The notes under the pieces were generated by a model. It saw only the letters and a list, made by a program, of their open reading frames with translations. It made no database searches and was not told where the DNA came from. 64,000 bases of DNA. Origin: Actinobacteria bacterium OV320. Lineage in GTDB: Bacteria > Actinomycetota > Actinomycetes > Streptomycetales > Streptomycetaceae. Below, in pieces: positions 1 through 7,889 of the stretch (position 1 is the first letter of the stretch; the number at the start of each line of letters is the position of its first letter). The position numbers were made by a program, and so were the translations under genes. The stretch lies in contig LJCX01000027.1 of NCBI GenBank assembly GCA_001298545.1, positions 806,001 to 870,000 on the forward strand, read 5' to 3'.

Positions 1-239
1 AGGGCCGGGGCGCCGGGCCCGGCCACGACGCGTCCCGGCTCGGCGGGGGTCCCACGCCGCTCCCAGTAGCCGTGGGCGGCGTCGAGCAGGGCGGGGCCGC
101 CGCCGACCGGCTCGGCGTCGGCGCGGCCGGCGGCCCGGGCGAGCACCGAGACGAGTTCCGGCAGCACCGGCAGGCCGTCCAGGGGCAGTGGCGGGCCGTA
201 GCGGACGGGCCCGTGGTCCTCCACCGCCGTCCGCCGCAT
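1..239 (-). CDS. PLP-dependent aminotransferase-like protein, N-terminal part (runs off window)
   Basis: Only the first 79 or so codons are inside the window; the rest lies to the left. The start is the ATG at 239, with GGAGGA four bases upstream on the minus strand. The visible part contains GGGPALLDAAHGYWERRG, the pattern found near the N-terminus of fold-type I aminotransferases, where a short G-rich helix precedes the cofactor-binding half. The catalytic lysine would be outside the window, so the family call rests on this short stretch alone. A GntR/MocR-type protein is less likely because no helix-turn-helix precedes the motif. Confidence 0.5.
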   Translation of the reverse strand, partial: MRRTAVEDHGPVRYGPPLPLDGLPVLPELVSVLARAAGRADAEPVGGGPALLDAAHGYWERRGTPAEPGRVVAGPGAPA

Positions 240-586
240 GCCGTCCTCCGCGCAGTCCGTCCCCGATGCCCTGCCTGGTACTGGTGTCCTGCCTGGTGGT
301 CCTGGTGGTCCTGGTGTCCTGCCTGGTCCTGGTCCTGGTGCCGTACCGGGTGTGGTGCCGCGCCCGGTGCGCCGCCCGCCGCGCTGCGCCGTACCCGGCC
401 GCCGGGCGTCGTCGTGGGCCGGGCGGGGCGTCGCGTCCCGTGCGGGGCCCGGCGGCCCTGCGGGGCCGGGCGCTCGTACGGGGCCGGTCGTGCCCCTGGG
501 CTCTGAGTACCCCGTGGGACCGCAATACATGGCCGTCCGGCACGTTGCGCCGGTCACAGCGCGGGCCGGACCGGCTCTCCGGCGGG
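240..586. other. Intergenic stretch with low-complexity CTGGT/CCTGGT repeats
   Basis: This 347-base gap lies upstream of the aminotransferase-like gene and downstream of the secreted-protein gene. Its main content is the CCTGGT-type repeat at 271-341. I see no convincing reading frame. The open frames across it encode runs such as LVLVSCLVVLVVLV, which look like repeat translation rather than protein. Confidence 0.6.
271..341. repeat. Degenerate CCTGGT short tandem repeat
   Basis: About 70 bases consist almost entirely of CTGGT and CCTGGT units. A 15-base block, GGTGTCCTGCCTGGT, occurs twice about 30 bases apart. It sits directly upstream of the start at 239, so it may alter promoter spacing for that gene. 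Confidence 0.75.
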
Positions 587-1468
587 TCAGACGCCGCCCT
601 CGGGGTCCCGGCGGCGCAGCCGGTGCACGGACAGGCCGAGCGCGCCGGCGATCAGCAGGCCACCGGCGGCGAGCGCGGGGACGGAGTCGGTGAAGGCGCC
701 GCCCTCGCCGGCCTGCACACCGTGCCCGACGGTGGCGGGGGCGCAGCCGGCCTCGTGGGACGCGGCGGCACGGGGCCGGGGCTCGGGCGGGGCGCACGGC
801 TCGACGGTGCGGCAGGCGTCGGTGTGCCCCGGGGAGGTGTCCGGCGCCGGCGGGGACCGCCCGCCCGGGGGGCCGGACGCGGCGGGCGCCCCCCCCCCCG
901 GGCGCGGGGGGGCCCCGGGGGGCGGCCGCCGCCCGCCCCCCCCGGGGGGGGGGGGGGGGCGCGGGGGGGGGGGGGCGGGGGGGGGGGGCCGCGGCCTGCC
1001 GGTGGCGCAGGACGCGGCGGACGCCGACCCGCACGGCTGCGGGGCGCCACGGGCGACGTCCAGCGTCGCGCTCCACGGCTTGCCCTGTCCGCCGGGCGCC
1101 GCCGGACAGCTGCCGTCGACGGTCCAGGCGGCATCGGGTCCGACCGCCTCCGGGCTCACCTCCAGATCGGCGGCGGGCGCGATGCGGGCGGTGCCCCGGT
1201 AGGCGGGCCCGGACTGCGCGCCGTCGGCGCCGGGGACCTTGCTCAGTTTGACGGTGCCCTCGGCGAAGGCCTGCGAGGTGGCGTCGAGGCTCTCGGGCGC
1301 GGCGGCGCCGAGGGGGCCGCAGGAGACGGACACGGTGACGCTGCCGCCCGGGGCGACGCTGCCCGGGCTGACCTCCGCCGCCGGATCCGCGGACGCCGCC
1401 GGACCGACGGCCACCAGGACGGCGCAGGCCACGGCAAGGGTGGACAGGAGGTGAGCGGTGCGACGCAT
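587..1468 (-). CDS. Secreted protein with C-terminal membrane anchor
   Basis: A 293-residue exported protein of unknown function. Residues 1-27 form a Sec signal peptide (MRRTAHLL start, hydrophobic core, cut near ASA-DP). A beta-rich extracellular part follows, with SPGSVAPGGSVTVSVSCG typical of actinomycete surface proteins. A low-complexity Pro/Gly middle comes next, and then a C-terminal hydrophobic segment (VPALAAGGLLIAGALGLSVH) ending in HRLRRRD. That end suggests a membrane anchor without an LPxTG sortase signal. The Pro/Gly middle is coded by 880-990, an implausible block of G and C homopolymers, so the true middle sequence is uncertain. The frame stays open and both ends fit the family. 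Confidence 0.7.
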   Translation of the reverse strand: MRRTAHLLSTLAVACAVLVAVGPAASADPAAEVSPGSVAPGGSVTVSVSCGPLGAAAPESLDATSQAFAEGTVKLSKVPGADGAQSGPAYRGTARIAPAADLEVSPEAVGPDAAWTVDGSCPAAPGGQGKPWSATLDVARGAPQPCGSASAASCATGRPRPPPPAPPPPRPPPPPGGGGRRPPPGAPPRPGGGAPAASGPPGGRSPPAPDTSPGHTDACRTVEPCAPPEPRPRAAASHEAGCAPATVGHGVQAGEGGAFTDSVPALAAGGLLIAGALGLSVHRLRRRDPEGGV

Positions 1469-1624
1469 GGGACGGTTCCTTCGGCCGACGGCTGCGGGCG
1501 GGGCGTTGCCGCCCCACCGCCATCAGAGCCCGAGGACCCGCCGTCCGCGCGCGGCCGGACGCCATTGGCGGGACGCGGGCCACCAACCGGGTGACCGCCG
1601 ACGCCCCGCACCCGCGGGTTCCCG

Positions 1625-2419
1625 CTACGCCGCGTCGTTCAGGACCTGTTCCCGCAACCGGTTGCAGCACCGGTTGATCAGTCGGGACACATGCATCTGC
1701 GAGATACCCAGCCGATCCGCGATCCGACTCTGCGTCATGTCCTCGAAGAACCGCATGTACAAGATCGCCCGCTCCCGCTCGGGAAGCGCGGCGAGCCGTG
1801 TCCTGACGGCCTCCCGGTCGACGACCGTGCCCAGCGCCGGGTCCGCCACCCCCAGCACGTCACTGAGCGAGTAGCCGTCCTCGCCGCCCGACAGCTCCGC
1901 GTCCAGGGACAGCGCGGTGAAGCTCTCCAGCGCCCCCATCCCGGTGCGCACGTCCTCCTCGCTGAGCTGCGCGCGCTCGGCGATCTCGGCGACGGTGGGC
2001 CGCCGCCCGGAGACGGTCTGGGCCAGTTCCTGGTCGGCGAAACGCACCCGGTTGCGCAGTTCCTGGACCCGGCGCGGCACGTGCAGGGTCCACATGTGGT
2101 CGCGGAAGTGCCGCTTGATCTCGCCGGTGACGGTGGGGACGGCGTAGCTCTCGAAAGCCTTTCCGAGTTCGGGATCGTAGCGGTCCACGGCCTTGACCAG
2201 GCCGAGGGCGGCGACCTGACGCAGGTCGTCGAAGGCCTCGCCGCGGCTGCGGAAGCGGCCGGCGAGACGGTCGGCCATGGGCAGCCAGGCCTCGACTATC
2301 CGGGAGCGGAGCGTGTCGCGCTGGGGCCCCGGCGGCAGAGCGGCGAGCCTGCGGAAGGCGTCGGCGGTGTCGGGGGCGTCGTCGTGCGGATGGCGCTTCG
2401 CGTTCGCTCTGTTCGGCAT
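1625..2419 (-). CDS. RNA polymerase sigma factor, SigB/SigF family
   Basis: A 264-residue group 3 sigma factor. Region 2 is visible as DDLRQVAALGLVKAVDRYD followed by VPTVTGEIKRHFRD. Region 3 follows (VPRRVQELRNRV). Region 4 is LPERERAILYMRFFEDMTQ, with the recognition helix QSRIADRLGISQMHVSRLIN. Family members are usually held by anti-sigma factors and direct osmotic, oxidative or developmental stress responses in Streptomyces. The ATG at 2419 is chosen because a GTG 15 codons upstream has no ribosome site; AGGGAG lies 12 bases before the ATG. No anti-sigma or anti-anti-sigma gene adjoins it. It is divergent from the thiamine-diphosphate enzyme, and SigB-like promoter matches occur in this window. 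Confidence 0.9.
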   Translation of the reverse strand: MPNRANAKRHPHDDAPDTADAFRRLAALPPGPQRDTLRSRIVEAWLPMADRLAGRFRSRGEAFDDLRQVAALGLVKAVDRYDPELGKAFESYAVPTVTGEIKRHFRDHMWTLHVPRRVQELRNRVRFADQELAQTVSGRRPTVAEIAERAQLSEEDVRTGMGALESFTALSLDAELSGGEDGYSLSDVLGVADPALGTVVDREAVRTRLAALPERERAILYMRFFEDMTQSRIADRLGISQMHVSRLINRCCNRLREQVLNDAA

Positions 2420-2592
2420 GGGGTGTGGCAACTCCCTAGGAAGTGCTCTGGGTTGGCCGGTCACCGGGGATGCGCGACAGCGGCCCGACCGGGCCGCCGC
2501 GGGGCGCGGAGTCGCTGCCTCCCACGGACGTGCCTCCGGTCCGAAGCACTGAGTCGCGCCTGCCCCGGACTCCTCCCGCCAAACACCGCCCA

Positions 2593-2617
2593 GGTTTTCC
2601 GGCCGCCTCAGGGGTCA
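2593..2617 (+). promoter_or_regulatory. Weak SigB-like promoter match before the ThDP enzyme gene
   Basis: GGTT, a 15-base spacer and GGGTCA resemble the Streptomyces SigB pattern GNNT-N14/16-GGGTAC/T, but two of the six -10 bases are wrong. It would start transcription about 50 bases before the ATG at 2678. Confidence 0.3.
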
Positions 2618-2677
2618 CACGGAACGGGACACGACCTTCACATCGTGTCCATGTCCCCTGCCCAGGAGGTCACTTCC

Positions 2678-4474
2678 ATGAGCGTCAAGGTCTCCGACCA
2701 TGTCCTTCAGCGGCTGCGGGAGTGGGGGGTGGAGCAGGTCTTCGGCTATCCGGGCGACGGCATCAACGGCCTGCTCGCCGCCTGGGGCCGGGCCGGGGAC
2801 GAGCCGCGTTTCGTGCAGTCGCGGCACGAGGAGATGTCCGCGTTCCAGGCGGTCGGCTACGCCAAGTTCAGCGGCCGCCTCGGGGTGTGCGTGGCGACCT
2901 CGGGGCCGGGGGCGATCCACCTGCTCAACGGCCTGTACGACGCGAAACTCGACCATGTGCCGGTGCTCGCGATCGTCGGCCAGACGCACCGCTCGGCGAT
3001 GGGCGGCTCGTACCAGCAGGAGGTGGACCTGCACACGTTGTTCAAGGACGTCGCCTCGGAGTTCGTGGAGACGGTGACGGTCCCCGAGCAGTTGCCGAAC
3101 GTACTGGACCGGGCGATCCGCACCGCCTACGCCCGCCGCTGCCCGACCGCGGTCATCATCCCCGGCGACGTGCAGGAGCTGGCCTACGAGGCGCCCACCC
3201 ACGAGTTCAAGATGGTGCCGTCCAGTCTCGGCCTGAGCGGTGGGACGACGATCCCGTCGGACGATGCCCTGCGCTCGGCCGCCGACATCCTCAACTCCGG
3301 TGACAAGGTGGCGATCCTGATCGGACAGGGCGCCGCCGGGGCCCGGACCGAGGTCGAGCGGATCGCCGAACTGCTCGGCGCAGGCGTCGCGAAGGCGCTG
3401 CTCGGCAAGGACGCGCTGAGCGACGAACTCCCCTACGTCACCGGCTCGATCGGCCTGCTCGGCACCCGGCCGTCCTACGAGCTGATGCGCGACTGCGACA
3501 CCCTGCTGACGATCGGCTCGTCCTTCCCGTACACGCAGTTCCTGCCGGAGTTCGGCACGGCGCGGGGCGTGCAGATCGACATCGATCCGCACATGATCGG
3601 GATGCGCTACCCGTACGAGGTGAACCTCGTCGGCGACGCCCGGGAGACCCTGCGCCGGCTGATCCCGATGATCAGGGGCGAGGAACGCGGCCGGGAATGG
3701 TTCGAAACCGTTTGCGACAACGTACGACGCTGGGACGACGTGCTGGACCGGCGGGCGGGGGTGTCGGCCGACCCGATCAACCCGGAGTACGTGGCCCGCA
3801 CGCTGTCCCCGCTGCTCCCGCCGGACGCGATCGTCACCTCGGACTCGGGCTCGGTGGCGAACTGGTACGCCCGCCACCTCACGATGCGCCCCGGCATGCG
3901 CGGTTCCCTCTCCGGCACGCTGGCGACCATGGGCTGCGGCGTGCCGTATGCGATCGGCGCGAAGTTCGCTCATCCGGACCGGCCGGTGATCGCGCTGGTC
4001 GGGGACGGGGCGATGCAGATGAACGGTCTCGCGGAGCTGATCACGGCCGCCAAGTACCAGGACCGCTGGCCGGACCCGCGGCTGATCGTCGCGGTGTGGA
4101 ACAACCGCGACCTGAACCAGGTGACGTGGGAGATGCGCGCCATGGGCGGCGCCCCGTCGTTCCTGCCCTCGCAGGAGCTGCCGGACGTGCAGTACGCGGC
4201 GTTCGCCCGCTCCCTGGGGCTGACCGGGGTGCGGGTGGAGACACCGCAGGACGTGGAGGCGGGCTGGCGTACGGTCCTGGAGGCGGACGGCCCCGCGGTC
4301 GTCGAGTTCCTCACCGACCCGGCCGTGCCCCCGGTCCCGCCGCACGCCACCTGGGAGCAGATCGAGGCCACGGTCGCCTCGGCCCTCAGGGGCGACGCCG
4401 ACCGGAGCTCCATGATCAAACAGGGCTTCAGGGCGAAGGTGCAGGAGTTCCTGCCGGGGCGGCAGGAGAAGTAG
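2678..4474 (+). CDS. Thiamine-diphosphate-dependent enzyme, pyruvate oxidase/acetolactate synthase type
   Basis: A 598-residue member of the POX/ALS family with three domains in order: N-terminal ThDP-binding domain (residues 1-170), central domain (about 190-330) and C-terminal ThDP-binding domain (about 360-540). The catalytic glutamate is in SRHEEMSAFQAVG. The diphosphate/Mg motif is VGDGAMQMNGL, followed by AVWNNRDLNQV. The architecture fits PoxB-like pyruvate decarboxylating enzymes rather than biosynthetic acetolactate synthase, which would normally sit next to its small subunit and ilvC. The ATG has AGGAGGT seven bases upstream. Streptomyces homologues are commonly annotated only as thiamine pyrophosphate-requiring protein. 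The substrate is inferred, not shown. Confidence 0.88.
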   Translation: MSVKVSDHVLQRLREWGVEQVFGYPGDGINGLLAAWGRAGDEPRFVQSRHEEMSAFQAVGYAKFSGRLGVCVATSGPGAIHLLNGLYDAKLDHVPVLAIVGQTHRSAMGGSYQQEVDLHTLFKDVASEFVETVTVPEQLPNVLDRAIRTAYARRCPTAVIIPGDVQELAYEAPTHEFKMVPSSLGLSGGTTIPSDDALRSAADILNSGDKVAILIGQGAAGARTEVERIAELLGAGVAKALLGKDALSDELPYVTGSIGLLGTRPSYELMRDCDTLLTIGSSFPYTQFLPEFGTARGVQIDIDPHMIGMRYPYEVNLVGDARETLRRLIPMIRGEERGREWFETVCDNVRRWDDVLDRRAGVSADPINPEYVARTLSPLLPPDAIVTSDSGSVANWYARHLTMRPGMRGSLSGTLATMGCGVPYAIGAKFAHPDRPVIALVGDGAMQMNGLAELITAAKYQDRWPDPRLIVAVWNNRDLNQVTWEMRAMGGAPSFLPSQELPDVQYAAFARSLGLTGVRVETPQDVEAGWRTVLEADGPAVVEFLTDPAVPPVPPHATWEQIEATVASALRGDADRSSMIKQGFRAKVQEFLPGRQEK

Positions 4475-4487
4475 CACCGCGACCCCC

Positions 4488-4512
4488 GTGTCGGCTCCCT
4501 GTCCTCGGGTAC
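4488..4512 (+). promoter_or_regulatory. SigB-type promoter, GTGT-N15-GGGTAC
   Basis: GTGT at 4488-4491, a 15-base spacer and GGGTAC at 4507-4512 match the SigB consensus GNNT-N14/16-GGGTAC/T exactly. It lies 41 bases before the DUF2795 gene, just after the stop of the ThDP enzyme. Confidence 0.6.
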
Positions 4513-4553
4513 GCGGTGGCCACCGACACCGACGAAGACCCGGAGGGAGAGAC

Positions 4554-4934
4554 ATGCAGCGAGGCAGCGACCGGCTGAGCGTGCACCGGGACGACGAGAT
4601 GAAGCACGAATTGCAGGGTCTGCTGAGGTCCGGACACCCCACGCGGGTGGAGGAGTGGCACGACCCCGAGCCGTCCGCCGAGGACGACCCCGAGATCTGG
4701 GGCGGGCCGGTGGTGCCCGGGAGTTCCCGGGCGACGCTGGAAACCGTACGACTGGAGCTGGCACGGACCCTGGGACGGAGTTCCTTCCCCGCGGGCGCGG
4801 GCGCGCTGGCCGTGGGCCTGCGCCGCAAGAACGCGCCGGACGCGCTGGTGGATGCGGTCCGGCAGCTGCCGGGCAAGGCCCGCTACACCAACGTCCAGGA
4901 GCTGGCCGAGGCGCTGATCGGGAGCGGCCGGTGA
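4554..4934 (+). CDS. DUF2795 domain protein
   Basis: A 126-residue soluble protein. The C-terminal half (residues 70-124) holds the DUF2795 fold, with FPAGAGAL, APDALVDAVRQLP and the ending RYTNVQELAEALI. The N-terminal half is acidic and hydrophilic. The start has GGAGGGAG five bases upstream. No enzymatic role is known for DUF2795. A SigB-type promoter lies immediately upstream and a DJ-1/PfpI gene follows 76 bases downstream, so a stress-induced transcript is likely. The domain call is firm; the function is unknown. Confidence 0.85.
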   Translation: MQRGSDRLSVHRDDEMKHELQGLLRSGHPTRVEEWHDPEPSAEDDPEIWGGPVVPGSSRATLETVRLELARTLGRSSFPAGAGALAVGLRRKNAPDALVDAVRQLPGKARYTNVQELAEALIGSGR

Positions 4935-5010
4935 CGGCGCGGGACCCGGCCGGCGGGAACGGGCCCACTGACGTAAGGGCCGCAAGGACACGGAAAGGAC
5001 GTTGACCCTC

Positions 5011-5553
5011 ATGCGCATCGCGTTTCTGACGGCACCCGAAGGCGTCGAGCAGGTCGAGCTCACCGACCCCTGGCAGGCGGCGGTGGACGCGGGCCACGAG
5101 CCCGTCCTGGTGTCGACCGAATCCGGCGAGATCCAGGCGTTCAACCATCTCGACAAGGCGGACACGTTCGCGGTGGACGAGGTCGTCGGTGAGGCGTCCG
5201 CGGAGTCCTTCGGCGGGCTGGTCCTGCCGGGCGGCGTCGCGAACCCCGACTTCCTGCGCACCGACGGCAAGGCCGTGGCGTTCGTCAAGGACTTCTTCGA
5301 GCAGGGCCGGCCGGTCGCCGCGATCTGCCATGCCCCGTGGACCCTCGTCGAGGCGGACGTCGTACGGGGCCGGGTCCTGACCTCCTGGCCGAGCCTCGCG
5401 ACGGATCTGCGCAACGCGGGCGCCACCTGGGTCGACGAGCAGGTGAAGATCTGCGACCACGGCCCGAGCAAGCTCGTCACCAGCCGCAAGCCGGACGACC
5501 TGAAGGCCTTCTGCGAGGCGTTCCTGGACGTGTTCACACAGGAAGCACGCTGA
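5011..5553 (+). CDS. DJ-1/PfpI-family type 1 glutamine amidotransferase-like protein
   Basis: A 180-residue protein covering the whole DJ-1/PfpI fold. The nucleophile elbow is AAICHAPW with Cys106 followed by His107. GGLVLPGG precedes it, and a glutamate in the N-terminal strand region would complete the usual site. Members act as protease-like, glyoxalase-like or protein deglycase stress proteins in the cytosol; which of these applies here cannot be read from sequence. The ATG at 5011 is preferred over a TTG nine bases earlier because GGAAAGGA sits at workable spacing only for the ATG. It probably shares a transcript with the DUF2795 gene. Confidence 0.88.
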   Translation: MRIAFLTAPEGVEQVELTDPWQAAVDAGHEPVLVSTESGEIQAFNHLDKADTFAVDEVVGEASAESFGGLVLPGGVANPDFLRTDGKAVAFVKDFFEQGRPVAAICHAPWTLVEADVVRGRVLTSWPSLATDLRNAGATWVDEQVKICDHGPSKLVTSRKPDDLKAFCEAFLDVFTQEAR

Positions 5554-5580
5554 CCGTCGGCCGTTGGTCGACGAGCGATC

Positions 5581-5657
5581 GTCTGCGGTCTGCGGTCTGC
5601 GGTCTGCGGTCTGCGGTCTGCGGTCTGCGGTCTGCGGTCTGCGGTCTGCGGTCTGCG
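5581..5657. repeat. Perfect heptamer array (GTCTGCG)x11
   Basis: Eleven exact copies of GTCTGCG fill 77 bases, starting 27 bases after the stop of the DJ-1/PfpI gene. Less perfect GAC-starting heptamers continue on the left flank. Any frame through it reads as a seven-residue repeat (for example RRPQTAD on the minus strand), which is not a real protein. The lack of divergence suggests recent expansion. Confidence 0.97.
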
Positions 5658-5661
5658 AGAA

Positions 5662-5677
5662 ACTGTAGACAGTATGC
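5662..5677. repeat. ACTGT-AG-ACAGT palindrome beside the heptamer array
   Basis: ACTGTAGACAGT (5662-5673) is a perfect five-base inverted repeat with a two-base centre, four bases right of the heptamer array. With its flank it reads TGTAnACAGTAnGC, matching 25357-25370 beside the second heptamer array in this window. Confidence 0.7.
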
Positions 5678-5712
5678 GACCGAGCGCCAGCGGTCGGGCG
5701 GCTCCGGTGGGC

Positions 5713-6102
5713 TCAGGCCCCGCCGGGGCCGTTCGTCGTTCCCGGGCGTCCCGGACCCCACTTGCCGACCGGGGTGCCCGCCGGGCCGCCGCCCTCCCCG
5801 GACGTCCGGCTCCCGGCCGGAGCCCGGCGCGGGCGGACCTCGTCGACTCCGACGGCCCGCTCCCTCGCCCCGTCCCGGGTGCGGCCCGGTGAGACGAAGC
5901 GGCGCGGGTTACGGCGCAGGTACTCGCCCTCCAGCTGGGCCATGCGGCCGTTGTGGGCGCGCAGGGCGTCGTTCGAGCCGTACAGCAGGGTGTCGTGGCG
6001 CGTGCGGTGGATCGTCTCCAGCTCTTTCATCAGCTGCTGGTCGTCCAGCCGGTCCGGGTCGACTCCGGTCATGGTCATGCCCCGCTCGTCGTGTTCGTCC
6101 AT
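5713..6102 (-). CDS. DUF6158 family protein
   Basis: A 129-residue protein. Residues 9-75 carry the conserved part: GVDPDRLDDQQLMKELETIH, then RHDTLLYGSNDALRAH and LEGEYLRRNP. The family is small, helical and actinomycete-specific, with no known function. The last 45 residues are Gly/Pro-rich and look like a lineage-specific extension. The ATG at 6102 is chosen because translation from it includes MDEHDERG, usual for the family; an ATG eight codons later is an alternative. A GAGG element lies about 12 bases upstream. Confidence 0.75.
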   Translation of the reverse strand: MDEHDERGMTMTGVDPDRLDDQQLMKELETIHRTRHDTLLYGSNDALRAHNGRMAQLEGEYLRRNPRRFVSPGRTRDGARERAVGVDEVRPRRAPAGSRTSGEGGGPAGTPVGKWGPGRPGTTNGPGGA

Positions 6103-6189
6103 GCGGTTCGGGTACCTCACCCGGGAGCACGTCTCCGCCTCCACTGTACGAACATTTGGGCCCCCGGGCTCTCCGTGCGGGCCGGCTCC

Positions 6190-7809
6190 CTACCTGGCCC
6201 GCTCCACACGCCGCTCGTCCCACACCGGCTCCGCGGTCTCCCGGACCCGGCCGTCGCTGCCGAAGACCAGGTAGCGGTCGAAGGAGCGGGCGAACCAGCG
6301 GTCGTGGGTGACGGCGAGGACCGTGCCGTCGAAGGCCTCGAGGCCCTCCTGGAGGGCTTCGGCGGACTCCAGGTCGAGGTTGTCGGTCGGCTCGTCGAGG
6401 AGCAGCGCCGTGACGCCCTGCAGTTCCAGGAGCAGGATCTGGAAGCGGGCCTGCTGGCCGCCGCTGAGCCGGTCGAAGGTCTGTTCGGCCTGCTGGGTCA
6501 GCTCGTAGCGGCGCAGCCGGGACATGGCCGCGCCCCGGTCCTGGGAGTGCTCGCTCCACAGGATGTCCAGGAGCGTGCGGCCCAGGAGCTCGGGATGGGC
6601 GTGGGTCTGGGCGAAGTGCCCGGGCACCACACGCGCGCCGAGCTTCCACTCCCCCGTGTGCGTCACGGTGTCGCCGGCCAGCAGCCGCAGGAAGTGCGAC
6701 TTGCCCGAGCCGTTGGAGCCGAGGACGGCGACCCGCTCGCCGTAGAAGACCTCCAGGTCGAAGGGCTTCATCAGACCGGTGAGCTCGAGTCCCTTGCAGG
6801 TGACCGCGCGCACGCCGGTGCGGCCGCCCTTGAGGCGCATCGTGATGTCCTGCTCGCGGGGCGGCTCCGGCGGCGGGCCGGCCTCCTCGAACTTGCGCAG
6901 CCGGGTCTGGGCGGCCTGGTAGCGGGAGGCCAGCTCATGGCTGATGGAGGCGGCCTGACGAAGGCTCAGGACCAGCTTCTTCAGCTGGGCGTGCTTCTCG
7001 TCCCAGCGGCGGCGCAGCTCCTCGAAGCGGGCGAAGCGTTCGCGACGGGCCTCGTGGTAGGTGGCGAAGCCGCCGCCGTGCACCCAGGCGTCGGCGCCGG
7101 CCGGGCCGGGCTCGACGGAGACGATCTTCTCGGCGGCGCGGGAGAGGAGTTCGCGGTCGTGGGAGACGAAGAGGACCGTCTTGCGGGTCTCCTTCAGCCG
7201 TTCCTCCAGCCACCGCTTGCCGGGCACGTCGAGGTAGTTGTCCGGCTCGTCGAGCAGCAGCACCTCGTCGGTGCCGCGCAGCAGCGCCTCCAGCACGAGC
7301 CGCTTCTGCTCGCCCCCGGAGAGGGTGCGGACGAGGCGGAACTGGGCCTTGTCGTAGGGGACGCCGAGCGCGGCCGTGGTGCACATGTCCCAGAGCGTCT
7401 CGGCCTCGTACCCGCGCACCTCGGCCCAGTCGGAGAGGGCCTGCGCGTACTGGAGCTGCGCGGCCTCGTCGTCGACGGTCATGATCGCGTGCTCGGCCTT
7501 GTCGACGGCCTTCGCGACCTCACGGATGCGGGGCGAGGCCACGGAGACCAGCAGGTCGCGGACGGTCGTCTCGTCCCGCACGGAGCCCACGAACTGGCGC
7601 ATCACGCCGAGGCCGCCGGACACGGTGACGGTCCCGCCGTGCGGTTTCAGCTCGGCCGAGATCAGCCGCAGCAGGGTCGTCTTGCCGGCGCCGTTGGGTC
7701 CGACCAGCGCCACCACGGCCCCTTCACCCACCCGGAAGGACACGTCGCCGAGCAACGCCCTCCCGTCGGGGAGGTAGTACTCGAGGTGCGCGGCTTCCAG
7801 GTGTCCCAT
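6190..7809 (-). CDS. ABC-F family ATP-binding protein
   Basis: A 539-residue ABC-F protein with two ATPase domains and no membrane segments. Domain 1 (residues 1-225) has Walker A GPNGAGKT, signature LSGGEQKR and Walker B VLLLDEPDNYL. The linker (about 225-330) is charged and coiled-coil-like. Domain 2 (330-525) has GSNGSGKS, LSGGQQAR and LLLDEPTDNL. ABC-F proteins act on ribosomes, as translation factors or antibiotic-protection proteins, rather than as transporters. Neither role can be assigned here; no drug-biosynthesis genes adjoin it. A CAGAAT-like -10 element lies eight bases before the ATG, so the mRNA may be leaderless. Confidence 0.92.
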   Translation of the reverse strand: MGHLEAAHLEYYLPDGRALLGDVSFRVGEGAVVALVGPNGAGKTTLLRLISAELKPHGGTVTVSGGLGVMRQFVGSVRDETTVRDLLVSVASPRIREVAKAVDKAEHAIMTVDDEAAQLQYAQALSDWAEVRGYEAETLWDMCTTAALGVPYDKAQFRLVRTLSGGEQKRLVLEALLRGTDEVLLLDEPDNYLDVPGKRWLEERLKETRKTVLFVSHDRELLSRAAEKIVSVEPGPAGADAWVHGGGFATYHEARRERFARFEELRRRWDEKHAQLKKLVLSLRQAASISHELASRYQAAQTRLRKFEEAGPPPEPPREQDITMRLKGGRTGVRAVTCKGLELTGLMKPFDLEVFYGERVAVLGSNGSGKSHFLRLLAGDTVTHTGEWKLGARVVPGHFAQTHAHPELLGRTLLDILWSEHSQDRGAAMSRLRRYELTQQAEQTFDRLSGGQQARFQILLLELQGVTALLLDEPTDNLDLESAEALQEGLEAFDGTVLAVTHDRWFARSFDRYLVFGSDGRVRETAEPVWDERRVERAR

Positions 7810-7889
7810 GGGGACGCATTCTGCGGTCCGCCCACGGGATGCGGCAAACCGTTATGCGCGGCGGGCCGGGGAAGGCGCGCCGCCGCCCG

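Noticed and set aside
508..512. SigB promoter on the minus strand before the aminotransferase-like gene
   Set aside because: A GGGTAC is present but no GNNT lies at the needed distance and it is about 270 bases from the start.
188..1594. Long plus-strand open frame across the secreted-protein gene
   Set aside because: It is antisense to a protein with clear signal peptide and anchor, and its composition is Arg/Gly/Pro-rich as expected of a high-GC shadow frame.
2615..4876. 750-codon minus-strand open frame opposite the ThDP enzyme
   Set aside because: The plus strand codes all conserved ThDP-enzyme motifs; the minus frame has no recognisable domain and consists of Arg/Gly/His shadow sequence.
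5581..5657. CRISPR array
   Set aside because: The repeat is seven bases with no spacers and no cas genes are present.
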